Source: Candidatus Proelusimicrobium excrementi
GTDB lineage: Bacteria; Elusimicrobiota; Elusimicrobia; Elusimicrobiales; Elusimicrobiaceae
Length of the DNA: 14,733 nucleotides
Reading direction: 5' to 3'
Assembly: GCA_934643455.1 (NCBI GenBank)
Contig: CAKUBV010000013.1
Location: forward strand, 1-14,733
Below are positions 10,301-14,733 of this stretch, in pieces. The translations under genes were made by a program, and so were the position numbers. The notes under the pieces were generated by a model. That model saw nothing but the letters and a program-made list of their open reading frames with translations. It had not been told where the DNA came from and did no database searches. Positions within the stretch are counted from its first letter, which is position 1, and every line of letters starts with the position of its first letter.

Positions 10301-11110
10301 TTTAAAAGTTTTGTCGTCAATCGGGGTGGCGGCTTTATCGTCCAAGTTCCAAATGACTTCGCCGGTGGCCGGATCGACTATATCTTCAGCCGCGTAACGG
10401 CCCACCACATTATCAATATCCTGGATTTTTACGTCAATGTCTTCCGTCTGGTAAAAAGCCTGTAAAATTTCTCCGTTGGTTTCAAGGCCGCACGCGCGCA
10501 GGAACGTGGTCGCCAAAACCTTTTTCTTTCTATCAATCCTGACCCAAAGCACGTTCGCCAAATCGAACTGAAACTCTATCCACGCGCCTCTGTAAGGGAT
10601 AATGCGCGCAACATAAAGTTTTTTACCAAGGGTTGATTGTTTCTTTTCTTCGTCTTCTTCAAAAATAATACCGGGAGATCTGTGCAGCTGGCTTACTATT
10701 ACACGTTCGGCACCGTTAAATACAAAGCAGCCGGCCTCCGTCATTAAAGGTAATTCGCATAAAGTGATGTCTTCTTCCTTGCCCTCTTTTAAAGCCCCGT
10801 TTTTCTGTTTAATGTTAAGCCTGAGCCATACTCTTAAAGGCGCACTGTATGTACCGTCTTTGACGGCCGCTTCCGCCGGGGAGGCGTATTTGGGGGCGGA
10901 AAGTTCGTATTTAACAAATTCTAAAGTCATGCTGCCGTCGGGGGCTTCTATGGGGAAAACGTCGGTAAAAGCCGCTTGCAAACCTCTGAAATCGCGCTTT
11001 TCCGGGGCAACATCCAATTGTAAAAAATCCTCAAAAGACTGCTTTTGCATGTCCAACAAATTTGGTAAGGGTAGTTTTGTTTTAATTTTGCCGAAATTTA
11101 ATTGTTTCAT
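7307..11110 (-). CDS. rpoB: DNA-directed RNA polymerase subunit beta
   Basis: The 1267-residue protein is a complete beta subunit. The rifampicin pocket is at about 482-510 (TSQLSQFMDQINPLSELTHK), with D493, H503, R506 and S508 matching the wild-type E. coli D516, H526, R529 and S531. Position I495 replaces E. coli N518, a position that differs between phyla. The active-site lysines K1012 and K1020 lie in DKLSGRHGNKG (E. coli K1065 and K1073). The end region holds TGPYSLITRQPLGGKAQFGG. Residues about 905-985 form a highly charged, probably coiled-coil spacer at the place of the E. coli SI2 insertion. AGGAAG at 11118-11123 lies 7 nt before the ATG. It is separated from rplL by 99 nt with two hairpins. 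Confidence 0.99.
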   Translation of the reverse strand: MKQLNFGKIKTKLPLPNLLDMQKQSFEDFLQLDVAPEKRDFRGLQAAFTDVFPIEAPDGSMTLEFVKYELSAPKYASPAEAAVKDGTYSAPLRVWLRLNIKQKNGALKEGKEEDITLCELPLMTEAGCFVFNGAERVIVSQLHRSPGIIFEEDEEKKQSTLGKKLYVARIIPYRGAWIEFQFDLANVLWVRIDRKKKVLATTFLRACGLETNGEILQAFYQTEDIDVKIQDIDNVVGRYAAEDIVDPATGEVIWNLDDKAATPIDDKTFKVLLEKKVKKIKVLSGNPRQDNPGILATLEAKKEEAKTAQEAQFEIYKRLRGQDFIVKEQAEQFLDSLIFNNNKRYDLSYVGRFKINKKFAPFFDMLGKASFKKFARPSDKRRTLAPEDIIVTLQYLLALNAGEEYIAERYGSSIDFKLDDIDHLGNRRVRGIGELLENQIRVGLSQMAKTARDKMNKEASTQKPTPRSLVNAQPVAGIIRKFFGTSQLSQFMDQINPLSELTHKRRLSALGPGGLNRKRAGFEVRDVHHTHYGRLCPIETPEGPNIGLITSLACYSKVNKYGLLESPFRKVENGKATDKIDYLTADIEDDYMVAQSNTPLGADGKLMAEQVACRVRSDYPLVAPGEVDYMDISPLQVISVSAALIPFLEHDDANRALMGCNMQRQGVPLLKAEAPLVGTGIEAAVARDSGSSMVAKQDGKVIFASADIIAVEPAKGGKTEIYELTKYKRSNQDTCVNHKPLVKAGDTVVKGQVLVDGPSMDDGILALGRNLLVGFMSWEGYNYEDAILISSRLVKEDILTSIHLHEFSTDARNTKLGAEEITRDIPNIGTEALSHLDEDGIIIPSTVVGPGDILVGKVTPKGEQQLTPEERLLKVIFGKKADDVVDASLRVPPGTTGKVIGTRVFVRKEKLSKAEEKAKLKALDAEMRHNLETLKEQKARALEYVRNTVKGANLKKAEESMLNLYKLLEKRLLEHYEREKDFSSKGDELPVTVNKSVKVFIASKRKVQVGDKLSGRHGNKGVVARILPEEDMPFLPDGTPLDVVLSPLGIPSRMNVGQLFETMLGWAAHHLNINTATPVFDGPTEEEVKEQVRKAKDALRAKGVLEKYLPDDYCRITLYDGRTGEPFAEKVTIGYMYIMKLIHLVEDKVHSRSTGPYSLITRQPLGGKAQFGGQRFGEMEVWAIEGYGATYTLQEFLTVKSDDFVGRTKMYESIVKGELPSQPGVPESFKVLVKELQALGVSVELLKEHTEEEQKTEDAKKEEAAAK

Positions 11111-11136
11111 TTTCTGACTTCCTGCGCTGCCGGACG

Positions 11137-11153
11137 ATGTGCCTTAGGCACAT
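11137..11153 (-). other. Hairpin 2 in the rplL-rpoB spacer
   Basis: Perfect 7-bp inverted repeat ATGTGCC (11137-11143) / GGCACAT (11147-11153) with a 3-nt loop, 14 nt before the rpoB Shine-Dalgarno on the minus strand. It has no U tract, so it is more like a processing or pausing element than a terminator. Confidence 0.5.
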
Positions 11154-11161
11154 AAGCCCCC

Positions 11162-11181
11162 GCCCGCTTTTTACGGCGGGC
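11162..11181 (-). other. Hairpin 1 in the rplL-rpoB spacer (attenuator or processing site)
   Basis: GCCCGC (11162-11167) and GCGGGC (11176-11181) form a GC-rich 6-bp stem with an 8-nt A-rich loop on the minus strand, about 28 nt after the rplL stop. No U tract follows. In E. coli the same spacer holds a partial terminator and an RNase III cleavage site that lower polymerase output relative to L7/L12; by position this pair of hairpins is a candidate for an equivalent role, which is inference. Confidence 0.5.
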
Positions 11182-11209
11182 AAGGGACTGTTTCTATATT
11201 TTTTGGCTG

Positions 11210-11593
11210 TTATTTAAGCTCAACGGTGCCGCCGGCTTCGGTGATTTTCTTTTTCAATTCTTCAGCTTCGGCTTTGGCTACGTTTTCTTTTACGGTTTTA
11301 GGAGCGCCTTCGACTAAGTCTTTGGCTTCTTTGAGGCCTAAACCGGTGATTTCGCGGACGACTTTGATTACCGCGATTTTCTTAGCGGCGTCTACAGACG
11401 CTAAGACTACGTTGAACTCATCCTTCTCTTCTGCGGCGGCTGCTGCGGCGGCAGGAGCGGCTGCTACTGCTACTGCGGGGGCTGCGGCTTTTACGCCAAA
11501 TTTTTCTTCTACTGCTTTTACGAGCTCGGAAAGCTCAAGTACGGTCATCTCAGCTATCGCATTGAGAAGTTCTTCTTTCGTTAATTTTGCCAT
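11210..11593 (-). CDS. rplL: Large ribosomal subunit protein L7/L12
   Basis: The 127-residue protein matches L7/L12, the multi-copy stalk protein that recruits and stimulates translational GTPases such as EF-G and EF-Tu. Residues 1-33 are the dimerisation domain, about 35-55 an Ala-rich flexible hinge, and 59-127 the factor-binding domain with GLGLKEAKDLVEGAP (84-98). The start at 11593 (MAKLTKEE) is chosen because it gives the family's normal amino terminus and has AAGG at 11605-11608 eleven nt upstream. An in-frame ATG 22 codons earlier (11659) would translate a hairpin-rich spacer that has no family similarity. It follows rplJ by 112 nt and anchors on the C-terminal helix of L10. Confidence 0.97.
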   Translation of the reverse strand: MAKLTKEELLNAIAEMTVLELSELVKAVEEKFGVKAAAPAVAVAAAPAAAAAAAEEKDEFNVVLASVDAAKKIAVIKVVREITGLGLKEAKDLVEGAPKTVKENVAKAEAEELKKKITEAGGTVELK

Positions 11594-11705
11594 TGTATTT
11601 ATTTCCTTATTTTCTTTGAGTAGCTGCCTTCTGCTTAGGCCGAGCCTAAACCCGTGCATTTATCCCAATGGGGCTACTACCGCTCTTAGGCGGGTTTGAC
11701 TTTGT
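11594..11705 (-). promoter_or_regulatory. Structured rplJ-rplL spacer with alternative pairings
   Basis: This 112-nt gap contains several inverted repeats on the minus strand. AAACCCG just after rplJ can close with CGGGTTT further down. TTAGGC and GCCTAA (11644-11649 and 11635-11640) form a 6-bp stem with a 3-nt loop. The same TTAGGC arm can instead pair with an upstream copy of GCCTAA next to the rplJ stop, so two folds exclude each other. The function is unknown. A role in raising or protecting rplL mRNA, which is needed at several copies per ribosome, is an inference. Confidence 0.5.
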
Positions 11706-12236
11706 TTATTTTTTGCTGTCTTCAACAGCTTTAAGGACATAAGCAAAGTCTCTGATAGGAGCCTGAAGCACCTGTGCGCTCTGGGCGACCGCGCTGTATA
11801 AAGCGCCGGCCAACTTGCTGAGGTTATCTTCCCTGCTGCCAACGGTGGCAAGGACTTTTACCTTGGCTTCGTCATACCATACGCCGTCGGTGTATCCCGC
11901 TCTTATCTTAAAGGCTTCCATTTTCTTGCCGAAATCAGCCAAACCTTTCGCCGCCAAAGCGACGTCGCCGTCTTCTTTAAGAATGGCAATGGCCGTAGGG
12001 CCTTTTAACAGGCTCTCGTCCACGCCTTCCACACCGGCGTTTTTAAGGGCGTGGAATAAGATGGAGTTCCTTTCGATTCTAAATCTGCATTTAGCGTCGG
12101 AAAGACTCGCTCTTAAACCGGCAAGTTCCGTGAACTTTAAACCCTGATATCCGGTAAAGAAGATTCCGGCGGACTGTTTGATTTCTTCCGCAAGACTCTG
12201 GGACCTTTCTTTTTTCTGTTCTTTTGTTAAGTTCAT
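11706..12236 (-). CDS. rplJ: Large ribosomal subunit protein L10
   Basis: The 176-residue protein matches L10, the base of the ribosomal stalk, which binds 23S rRNA with its N-terminal domain and L7/L12 dimers with its C-terminal helix. Visible L10 features are the N-terminal helix MNLTKEQKKERSQSLAEEI, the segment CRFRIERNSILFHAL (E. coli counterpart VRNTLLRRA), and LLKGPTAIAI. The acidic/alanine-rich C-terminal helix ends in AVEDSKK. It is the first gene of the operon, preceded by a promoter and a roughly 200-nt leader. No Shine-Dalgarno is near the ATG: the nearest purine block, GAGG at 12267-12270, is about 30 nt upstream. In many bacteria L10 with L7/L12 represses its own mRNA by binding the leader. 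Confidence 0.96.
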   Translation of the reverse strand: MNLTKEQKKERSQSLAEEIKQSAGIFFTGYQGLKFTELAGLRASLSDAKCRFRIERNSILFHALKNAGVEGVDESLLKGPTAIAILKEDGDVALAAKGLADFGKKMEAFKIRAGYTDGVWYDEAKVKVLATVGSREDNLSKLAGALYSAVAQSAQVLQAPIRDFAYVLKAVEDSKK

Positions 12237-12283
12237 ACTTTTATTTTTATCCGGGGCCGTATTTTACCTCTTAAAACTAATTT

Positions 12284-12324
12284 TTTAAGCGGAAAAAGGG
12301 ACGGCTAAAGACCTGCCGCTTAAA
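12284..12324 (-). promoter_or_regulatory. 9-bp inverted repeat in the rplJ leader, competing with the upstream hairpin
   Basis: TTTAAGCGG (minus strand, 12324-12316) and CCGCTTAAA (12292-12284) are perfectly complementary with a 23-nt loop. The first arm shares bases 12316-12318 with the 3' arm of the upstream hairpin (12312-12318), so the two helices cannot form together. The downstream side is A-rich rather than U-rich, so the fold is more likely to act on translation or RNA stability than as an intrinsic terminator. Confidence 0.5.
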
Positions 12325-12355
12325 CTTAAAGTTCAGCAGGACTACAGCTGTGCCC
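12301..12355 (-). promoter_or_regulatory. L10-leader-like RNA structure upstream of rplJ
   Basis: On the minus strand CCTGCTG (12340-12334) pairs with CGGCAGG (12318-12312) as a 7-bp stem with one G-U pair. Below an asymmetric internal loop (GUAGU opposite UCUUU) an outer helix of GGG-AC-GCU against AGC-GU-CCC continues with one bulged C and one A-C mismatch. A long imperfect helix with purine-containing internal loops just upstream of rplJ is what the L10 leader family looks like, and the L10(L12) complex binds such an element for autoregulation. I matched shape and place, not the family's conserved bases. Confidence 0.55.
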
Positions 12356-12448
12356 GAAATCTGTTACTGCAAGATAATTTATTTTATCAATTCTAACTGC
12401 CTTTTACAAGCTCTGTGTTTGTAATGTTTATCCGCAGCTATTAGGAAT

Positions 12449-12478
12449 ATTATACGAAATTATGGCCGTTTATTGCAA
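12449..12478 (-). promoter_or_regulatory. Sigma-70-type promoter of the rplJ operon
   Basis: Minus-strand TTGCAA (12478-12473), an 18-nt spacer, and a perfect TATAAT (12454-12449). Transcription would start near 12441, giving an rplJ leader of about 205 nt. The promoter lies just after the terminator hairpin at 12502-12525, so the operon starts as an independent unit. Confidence 0.75.
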
Positions 12479-12501
12479 GCAACCGTCAGAGGATAGCAAA
12501 A

Positions 12502-12525
12502 CCCGCCGCAAATATTTGCGGCGGG
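12502..12525 (-). terminator. Terminator hairpin (24-nt perfect palindrome) after the micro-ORF
   Basis: CCCGCCGCAAAT and its exact reverse complement abut to form a 24-nt palindrome, giving a GC-rich stem with a small AU loop. On the minus strand TTTTGC follows directly, and AAAA precedes it within a few bases, so it fits a rho-independent terminator of moderate U content. It would end transcripts from both the micro-ORF and the SIMPL gene, and separates them from the rplJ promoter. Confidence 0.75.
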
Positions 12526-12546
12526 CGATTTTGTGCTTATAAGATA

Positions 12547-12588
12547 TTATTTCTTAGGTTTTTTACCGTCTCCGCATCCACATCCCAT
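12547..12588 (-). CDS. 13-residue Cys-Gly/Lys micro-protein (unrecognised)
   Basis: The reading frame is ATG then MGCGCGDGKKPKK and a TAA stop. It is far below normal annotation cut-offs but is framed by every expression signal: promoter at 12626-12654, AAGGGGGTG upstream (one mismatch from the ideal AAGGAGGTG) 8 nt before the ATG, and a palindromic terminator 21 nt after the stop. The two cysteines in GCGCG, the single Asp and the basic KKPKK tail could suggest a metal- or nucleic-acid-binding peptide, but this is speculation. I do not recognise a family. Alternatives are a leader peptide or a small non-coding RNA that happens to contain the frame. Confidence 0.6.
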   Translation of the reverse strand: MGCGCGDGKKPKK

Positions 12589-12596
12589 AAATCGCA

Positions 12597-12603
12597 CCCC
12601 CTT
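12597..12603 (-). promoter_or_regulatory. Strong Shine-Dalgarno of the micro-ORF
   Basis: AAGGGGG reads into TG, matching the 16S rRNA-complementary AAGGAGGTG at 8 of 9 bases, with 8 nt to the ATG. This is stronger than the sites of most genes in the window and is the main argument that the 13-codon frame is translated. Confidence 0.7.
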
Positions 12604-12625
12604 GTCAAAATTACTGACAATATTT

Positions 12626-12654
12626 AATATAGCCGGCTTTGTGTAAAATGTAAA
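12626..12654 (-). promoter_or_regulatory. Promoter of the micro-ORF unit
   Basis: TTTACA (12654-12649), a 17-nt spacer and TATATT (12631-12626) on the minus strand: each hexamer has one mismatch to consensus and spacing is ideal. It begins 4 nt after the SIMPL stop codon, and the start point would fall about 30 nt before the micro-ORF ATG. The resulting RNA to the hairpin end would be roughly 120 nt. Confidence 0.65.
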
Positions 12655-12658
12655 GGGG

Positions 12659-13390
12659 CTATAATTTATAGGTTAAAGTTATTTCCGATTTTACTTTTAT
12701 CTGCCCGGCCCCGGCGGTTTCACCCTGCGCCGGAGAAGCGCCGTAAGAATTTTGCACGACATTGGCCGCCGCGGAAACCGCCCTAAAAGCAGGCGCCTGA
12801 GGGGCATTTTCCCGAACATTGACGATTTTACCCAGCTTTATTCCGGACGCTTCCGAAAGGAGTTTAGCTTTTTCCTTGGCGTTTGATATTGCTAAAAGGC
12901 GGGCTTCGTCTTTGTATTTGCGAAGGTCCTTAGTATAAAACTCCACGTTTTCCACTTGATTTACGCCCAATTCGAGCAGTCCGTACAAAAGCTGCTCGTA
13001 ATTGGATAAATTGTTTAAAGTTACTGTAAAAGTCTGGTTAAAGCCGTAGCGCAGGCTTTCTTCGTCATAACATTTGCCGCCCTCCCGGCAGACTTCCCTG
13101 TTATAGTAAAAAGGGGATATATTTATATTGTTAAGTTGTATGTATTTGCGCTTTATGCCTTTTTTGCCGCAGAAAGCATAGGCTTTATCCAAAATTTTCC
13201 TCATTTTATTTTTGCCTTCTTCCAATGTTTTTGTCCTCATGGATATGCCGAAAGTCAATTTTGCGGAATCCGGCTGGACCAGCACTTCGGCTTCCGAAGT
13301 TACATTGAAATATTTATTTCCGCAATCTTTTGCGTACAAAGACGCTGATAAAAGAAATAAAGTAAAAAGAACAGTCAAATATTTTTTCAT
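12659..13390 (-). CDS. Secreted SIMPL/DUF541 domain protein
   Basis: The ATG at 13390 gives 243 residues with a classic signal peptide, MKKYLTVLFTLFLLSASLYA then KD, so the product is predicted to be exported to the periplasm or outside. It is preferred over an in-frame GTG at 13411 because AGAGGT at 13395-13400 precedes it and the signal peptide then begins with MKK. The mature part fits the SIMPL (DUF541) fold: the opening strand VTSEAEVLVQPDSAKLTFGI, the long helix with EEGKNKMRKILDKAYAF, a central NYEQLLYGLLELGVNQVENVEF block, the helix DEARLLAISNAKEKAKLLSEA with GIKLGKIVNV, and the closing strand KVKSEITLTYKL. Bacterial SIMPL proteins are poorly understood (oxidative stress and envelope roles are reported for some). 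It has four mature cysteines, two in the loop CREGGKC, possibly a disulfide. Its likely promoter is only partly visible (TATAAT at 13451-13456). Confidence 0.88.
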   Translation of the reverse strand: MKKYLTVLFTLFLLSASLYAKDCGNKYFNVTSEAEVLVQPDSAKLTFGISMRTKTLEEGKNKMRKILDKAYAFCGKKGIKRKYIQLNNINISPFYYNREVCREGGKCYDEESLRYGFNQTFTVTLNNLSNYEQLLYGLLELGVNQVENVEFYTKDLRKYKDEARLLAISNAKEKAKLLSEASGIKLGKIVNVRENAPQAPAFRAVSAAANVVQNSYGASPAQGETAGAGQIKVKSEITLTYKL

Positions 13391-13450
13391 ATATACCTCT
13401 GAATCCTGCACAAACCAAGCATAAGATAATTGCCGTTAAAGGTATATTTT

Positions 13451-13456
13451 ATTATA
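13451..13456 (-). promoter_or_regulatory. Possible -10 element of the SIMPL gene
   Basis: A perfect TATAAT on the minus strand about 60 nt before the SIMPL start. No good -35 hexamer is seen at 16-18 nt. A second TATAAT at 13488-13493 has TTGTAA 19 nt upstream. Either could serve; the 13391-13540 spacer holds nothing else I can identify. Confidence 0.3.
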
Positions 13457-13539
13457 AACTTATGCGGTTTGGAACATATTTCTAAAAATTATACAGCCCT
13501 GTTAATCCCCATTTACAACTAATAGGTTAAATTGAATCA

Positions 13540-13584
13540 AAGAAAAAACAAATAAAAACCCGCCTCAGCTTATGCCTTGGCGGG
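13540..13584 (-). terminator. Rho-independent terminator of the cysteine-rich gene
   Basis: On the minus strand CCCGCC (13584-13579) and GGCGGG (13564-13559) form a 6-bp stem with an imperfect inner helix (GGC/GCU around an AUAA loop). TTTTTATTTGTTTTTT follows. It lies about 30 nt after the stop at 13617 and cleanly separates that gene from the SIMPL gene. Confidence 0.88.
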
Positions 13585-13616
13585 GCGGTTAGTTGAGAAA
13601 ACCGATTTAAACAACG

Positions 13617-14555
13617 CTAGTTGCAATCGGCTTTACATTCATATCTGTAATTCTGCACATAATACACAGGCTTGCACTTAAGGATGTTTACATCACAGGT
13701 ATATTGCGGGTTATATCCGCCTGAAGAATATAAGCGGCAATTAGTGTAACAAGTGCTTGTTCTTTCAGTTGTTGAAGTATAAGTAGTACCATAATATTTT
13801 AGCGAGCAGGCCTGATTAGGATCCATTTTAGTGTTATACGAATTATAAAGTTCACAAGTCTTTGCATCACTTGTATCAATAGTATATTGGTACAGCATAT
13901 CGCCTGTTTCGTACCAACGGCCGTTATAATTAGGAGTATTTTTAGCTACAAGATCATTGCAAATCATAGCTTTTGTACATGTTCCGCTGTATTCTGATTC
14001 GGACCTGTTACAGCTGTCATTAGCTTTTGCATAACTTACGGCTTCGCTGTAACTGCCGAAATCTCTGGAGGAAGCATAAGTTCTAGTTGATTTAAAAGTA
14101 TTACATTCTTTATCCTCTCCTTCACCTCCGCCCTGTGAAGAACCGTTACCGCAAAAGCCTTGCCAATCACTCCAAGTATTATTATTGCAACAGTGCATGA
14201 TATCTGTTGAACATCCGTCAGATGAGGCTTTATACTTGCGCATACCGACAACACATTCACTTTTTCCTGAGCAATAACTTATAGGGGCACCGGTAGAAAG
14301 AGGAATTCGTTCACACTCCCAGCCGTTTCCCTCTTTGCAAGTACATTTATCATAGCGGTAAACACTGCATTTTTCATTTTCAATTACATAGAATCCATTA
14401 GAAGTTGGCGTGTTTTCACAAAAACTTCCATTATAACATTGGGAAGAGGTGCAACTCGCCCCAAACGCTGGTAAAATACCTGGAAGCATAAATAGAACGC
14501 TAAGCAAAACTTTTGTTTTTAAAAACCATTTTCTAACCGTTTTATTTTTTGACAT
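13617..14555 (-). CDS. Secreted cysteine-rich protein of unknown function
   Basis: The 312-residue product begins with a basic stretch and a hydrophobic core, KVLLSVLFMLPGILPAFG, with a likely cleavage after Gly32 (A-F-G then AS). Cys35 comes directly afterwards, but the preceding GAS is a poor lipobox. The mature part has 25 cysteines in about 280 residues. Thirteen lie in an N-terminal module (35-135, ending CCNNNTWSDWQGFC) and twelve in a C-terminal module (151-312) rich in Tyr, Ser, Thr and Asn; a Gly/Glu linker (GNGSSQGGGEGEDKE) joins them. No transmembrane segment other than the signal peptide is evident. The pattern implies a disulfide-stabilised extracellular or surface protein. I do not recognise the family. 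AAAGGA at 14565-14570 lies 9 nt before the ATG. The gene is visibly more AT-rich than the operon, which may reflect recent gain or weak selection. Confidence 0.85.
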   Translation of the reverse strand: MSKNKTVRKWFLKTKVLLSVLFMLPGILPAFGASCTSSQCYNGSFCENTPTSNGFYVIENEKCSVYRYDKCTCKEGNGWECERIPLSTGAPISYCSGKSECVVGMRKYKASSDGCSTDIMHCCNNNTWSDWQGFCGNGSSQGGGEGEDKECNTFKSTRTYASSRDFGSYSEAVSYAKANDSCNRSESEYSGTCTKAMICNDLVAKNTPNYNGRWYETGDMLYQYTIDTSDAKTCELYNSYNTKMDPNQACSLKYYGTTYTSTTERTSTCYTNCRLYSSGGYNPQYTCDVNILKCKPVYYVQNYRYECKADCN

Positions 14556-14647
14556 ATTTTTCTATCCTTTATAGCTAAACGACCCGCTAAAACTAACCTT
14601 AGATAAAACAAAGACATCTCACACTTTGCAGGCTGAAATATGGGTAA

Positions 14648-14674
14648 AATTTATCAAAAAAAAAAACAAGTCAA
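14648..14674 (-). promoter_or_regulatory. Possible promoter of the cysteine-rich gene with a T11 spacer
   Basis: Minus-strand TTGACT (14674-14669, five of six consensus bases), a 15-nt spacer that includes eleven consecutive T, and TAAATT (14653-14648, four of six). The spacing is 2 nt short of the optimum. It would give a leader of about 85 nt. No other feature is seen in 14571-14733 that I can support. Confidence 0.35.
14656..14666. repeat. 11-base homopolymer (A on plus, T on minus)
   Basis: A run of eleven A on the plus strand, the longest mononucleotide tract I noticed in the window, in the upstream region of the cysteine-rich gene. Tracts of this length are prone to slipped-strand changes and to sequencing length errors. 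Confidence 0.9.
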
Positions 14675-14733
14675 CTGTTTTAAGCTTTTAAGGGGGGCTT
14701 CGACGTACGACACGGAAAAGACAAAGGTAAAGA

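Noticed and set aside
11594..11659. N-terminal extension of L7/L12 by 22 codons from an upstream ATG
   Set aside because: The extension runs through the hairpin-rich spacer, has no similarity to L7/L12 and lacks a convincing ribosome binding site; MAKLTKEE at 11593 is the family's normal start.
11660..11851. 63-codon minus-strand frame overlapping the rplJ 3' end
   Set aside because: Out of frame with L10, no ribosome binding site and no domain; a shadow frame.
13391..13411. GTG start for the SIMPL protein seven codons upstream
   Set aside because: It would put MQDSEVY before the signal peptide and has no better ribosome binding site than AGAGGT before the ATG at 13390.
14684..14733. GGGGGGCTTCGACG at the window edge resembling the GG-N-TTCGACG block near the 5' end of tmRNA
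   Set aside because: In tmRNA this block follows a 7-nt acceptor arm and 6-8 nt; the bases at that distance here (GCTTTTA) do not fit the GGGG-type acceptor arm, and the 3' half is outside the window. Extending the sequence past 14733 and running a tmRNA model would settle it.
14640..14733. Open plus-strand frame beginning MGKIYQKKKQ and running off the window
   Set aside because: Only 31 codons, starts on an A11 run, weak upstream CAGG, no recognisable sequence and it lies in the probable promoter region of the minus-strand gene.

Overview
The window carries one compact bacterial gene block read entirely on the minus strand: rplJ-rplL-rpoB-rpoC-rpsL-rpsG-fusA-tuf (L10, L7/L12, RNA polymerase beta and beta', S12, S7, EF-G and the first 30 codons of EF-Tu). 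Two smaller transcription units on the same strand lie upstream of it. All proteins are of bacterial type. Beta' carries an SI3-like insertion in the trigger loop, which argues against Firmicutes or Actinobacteria and for a Gram-negative-type (diderm) lineage. The overall protein style looks like Elusimicrobiota or a neighbouring phylum, but that is only an impression; no search was possible.

Layout in transcription order (right to left). 14733-14556: AT-rich upstream region with an 11-base A/T run inside a possible promoter. 14555-13617: a secreted, cysteine-rich protein of unknown function, followed by a strong intrinsic terminator. 13390-12659: a secreted SIMPL/DUF541 protein. 12654-12502: a previously unmarked tiny transcription unit with a good promoter, a near-perfect Shine-Dalgarno, a 13-codon ORF (MGCGCGDGKKPKK) and a hairpin terminator. 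12478-12237: promoter and about 200 nt of structured leader for rplJ. 12236-1: the ribosomal protein / RNA polymerase / elongation factor operon.

The operon joins what Escherichia coli keeps as separate beta (rplJL-rpoBC) and str (rpsLG-fusA-tuf) operons. Most spacers are 3-15 nt, and the rpsL ribosome binding site sits inside the last codons of rpoC. The longer spacers hold inverted repeats: a leader with two mutually exclusive pairings before rplJ, alternative hairpins between rplJ and rplL, two hairpins between rplL and rpoB, and a 13-bp perfect stem between fusA and tuf. These are the places where L10 autoregulation, partial termination or RNA processing could set the different amounts needed of L7/L12, polymerase and EF-Tu. 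The usual nusG-rplK-rplA neighbours are not directly upstream of rplJ.

The most novel items are the 13-residue Cys-Gly micro-gene, the rplJ leader with competing helices, the cysteine-rich secreted protein, and the homopolymer in its likely promoter. The core genes are intact and ordinary.
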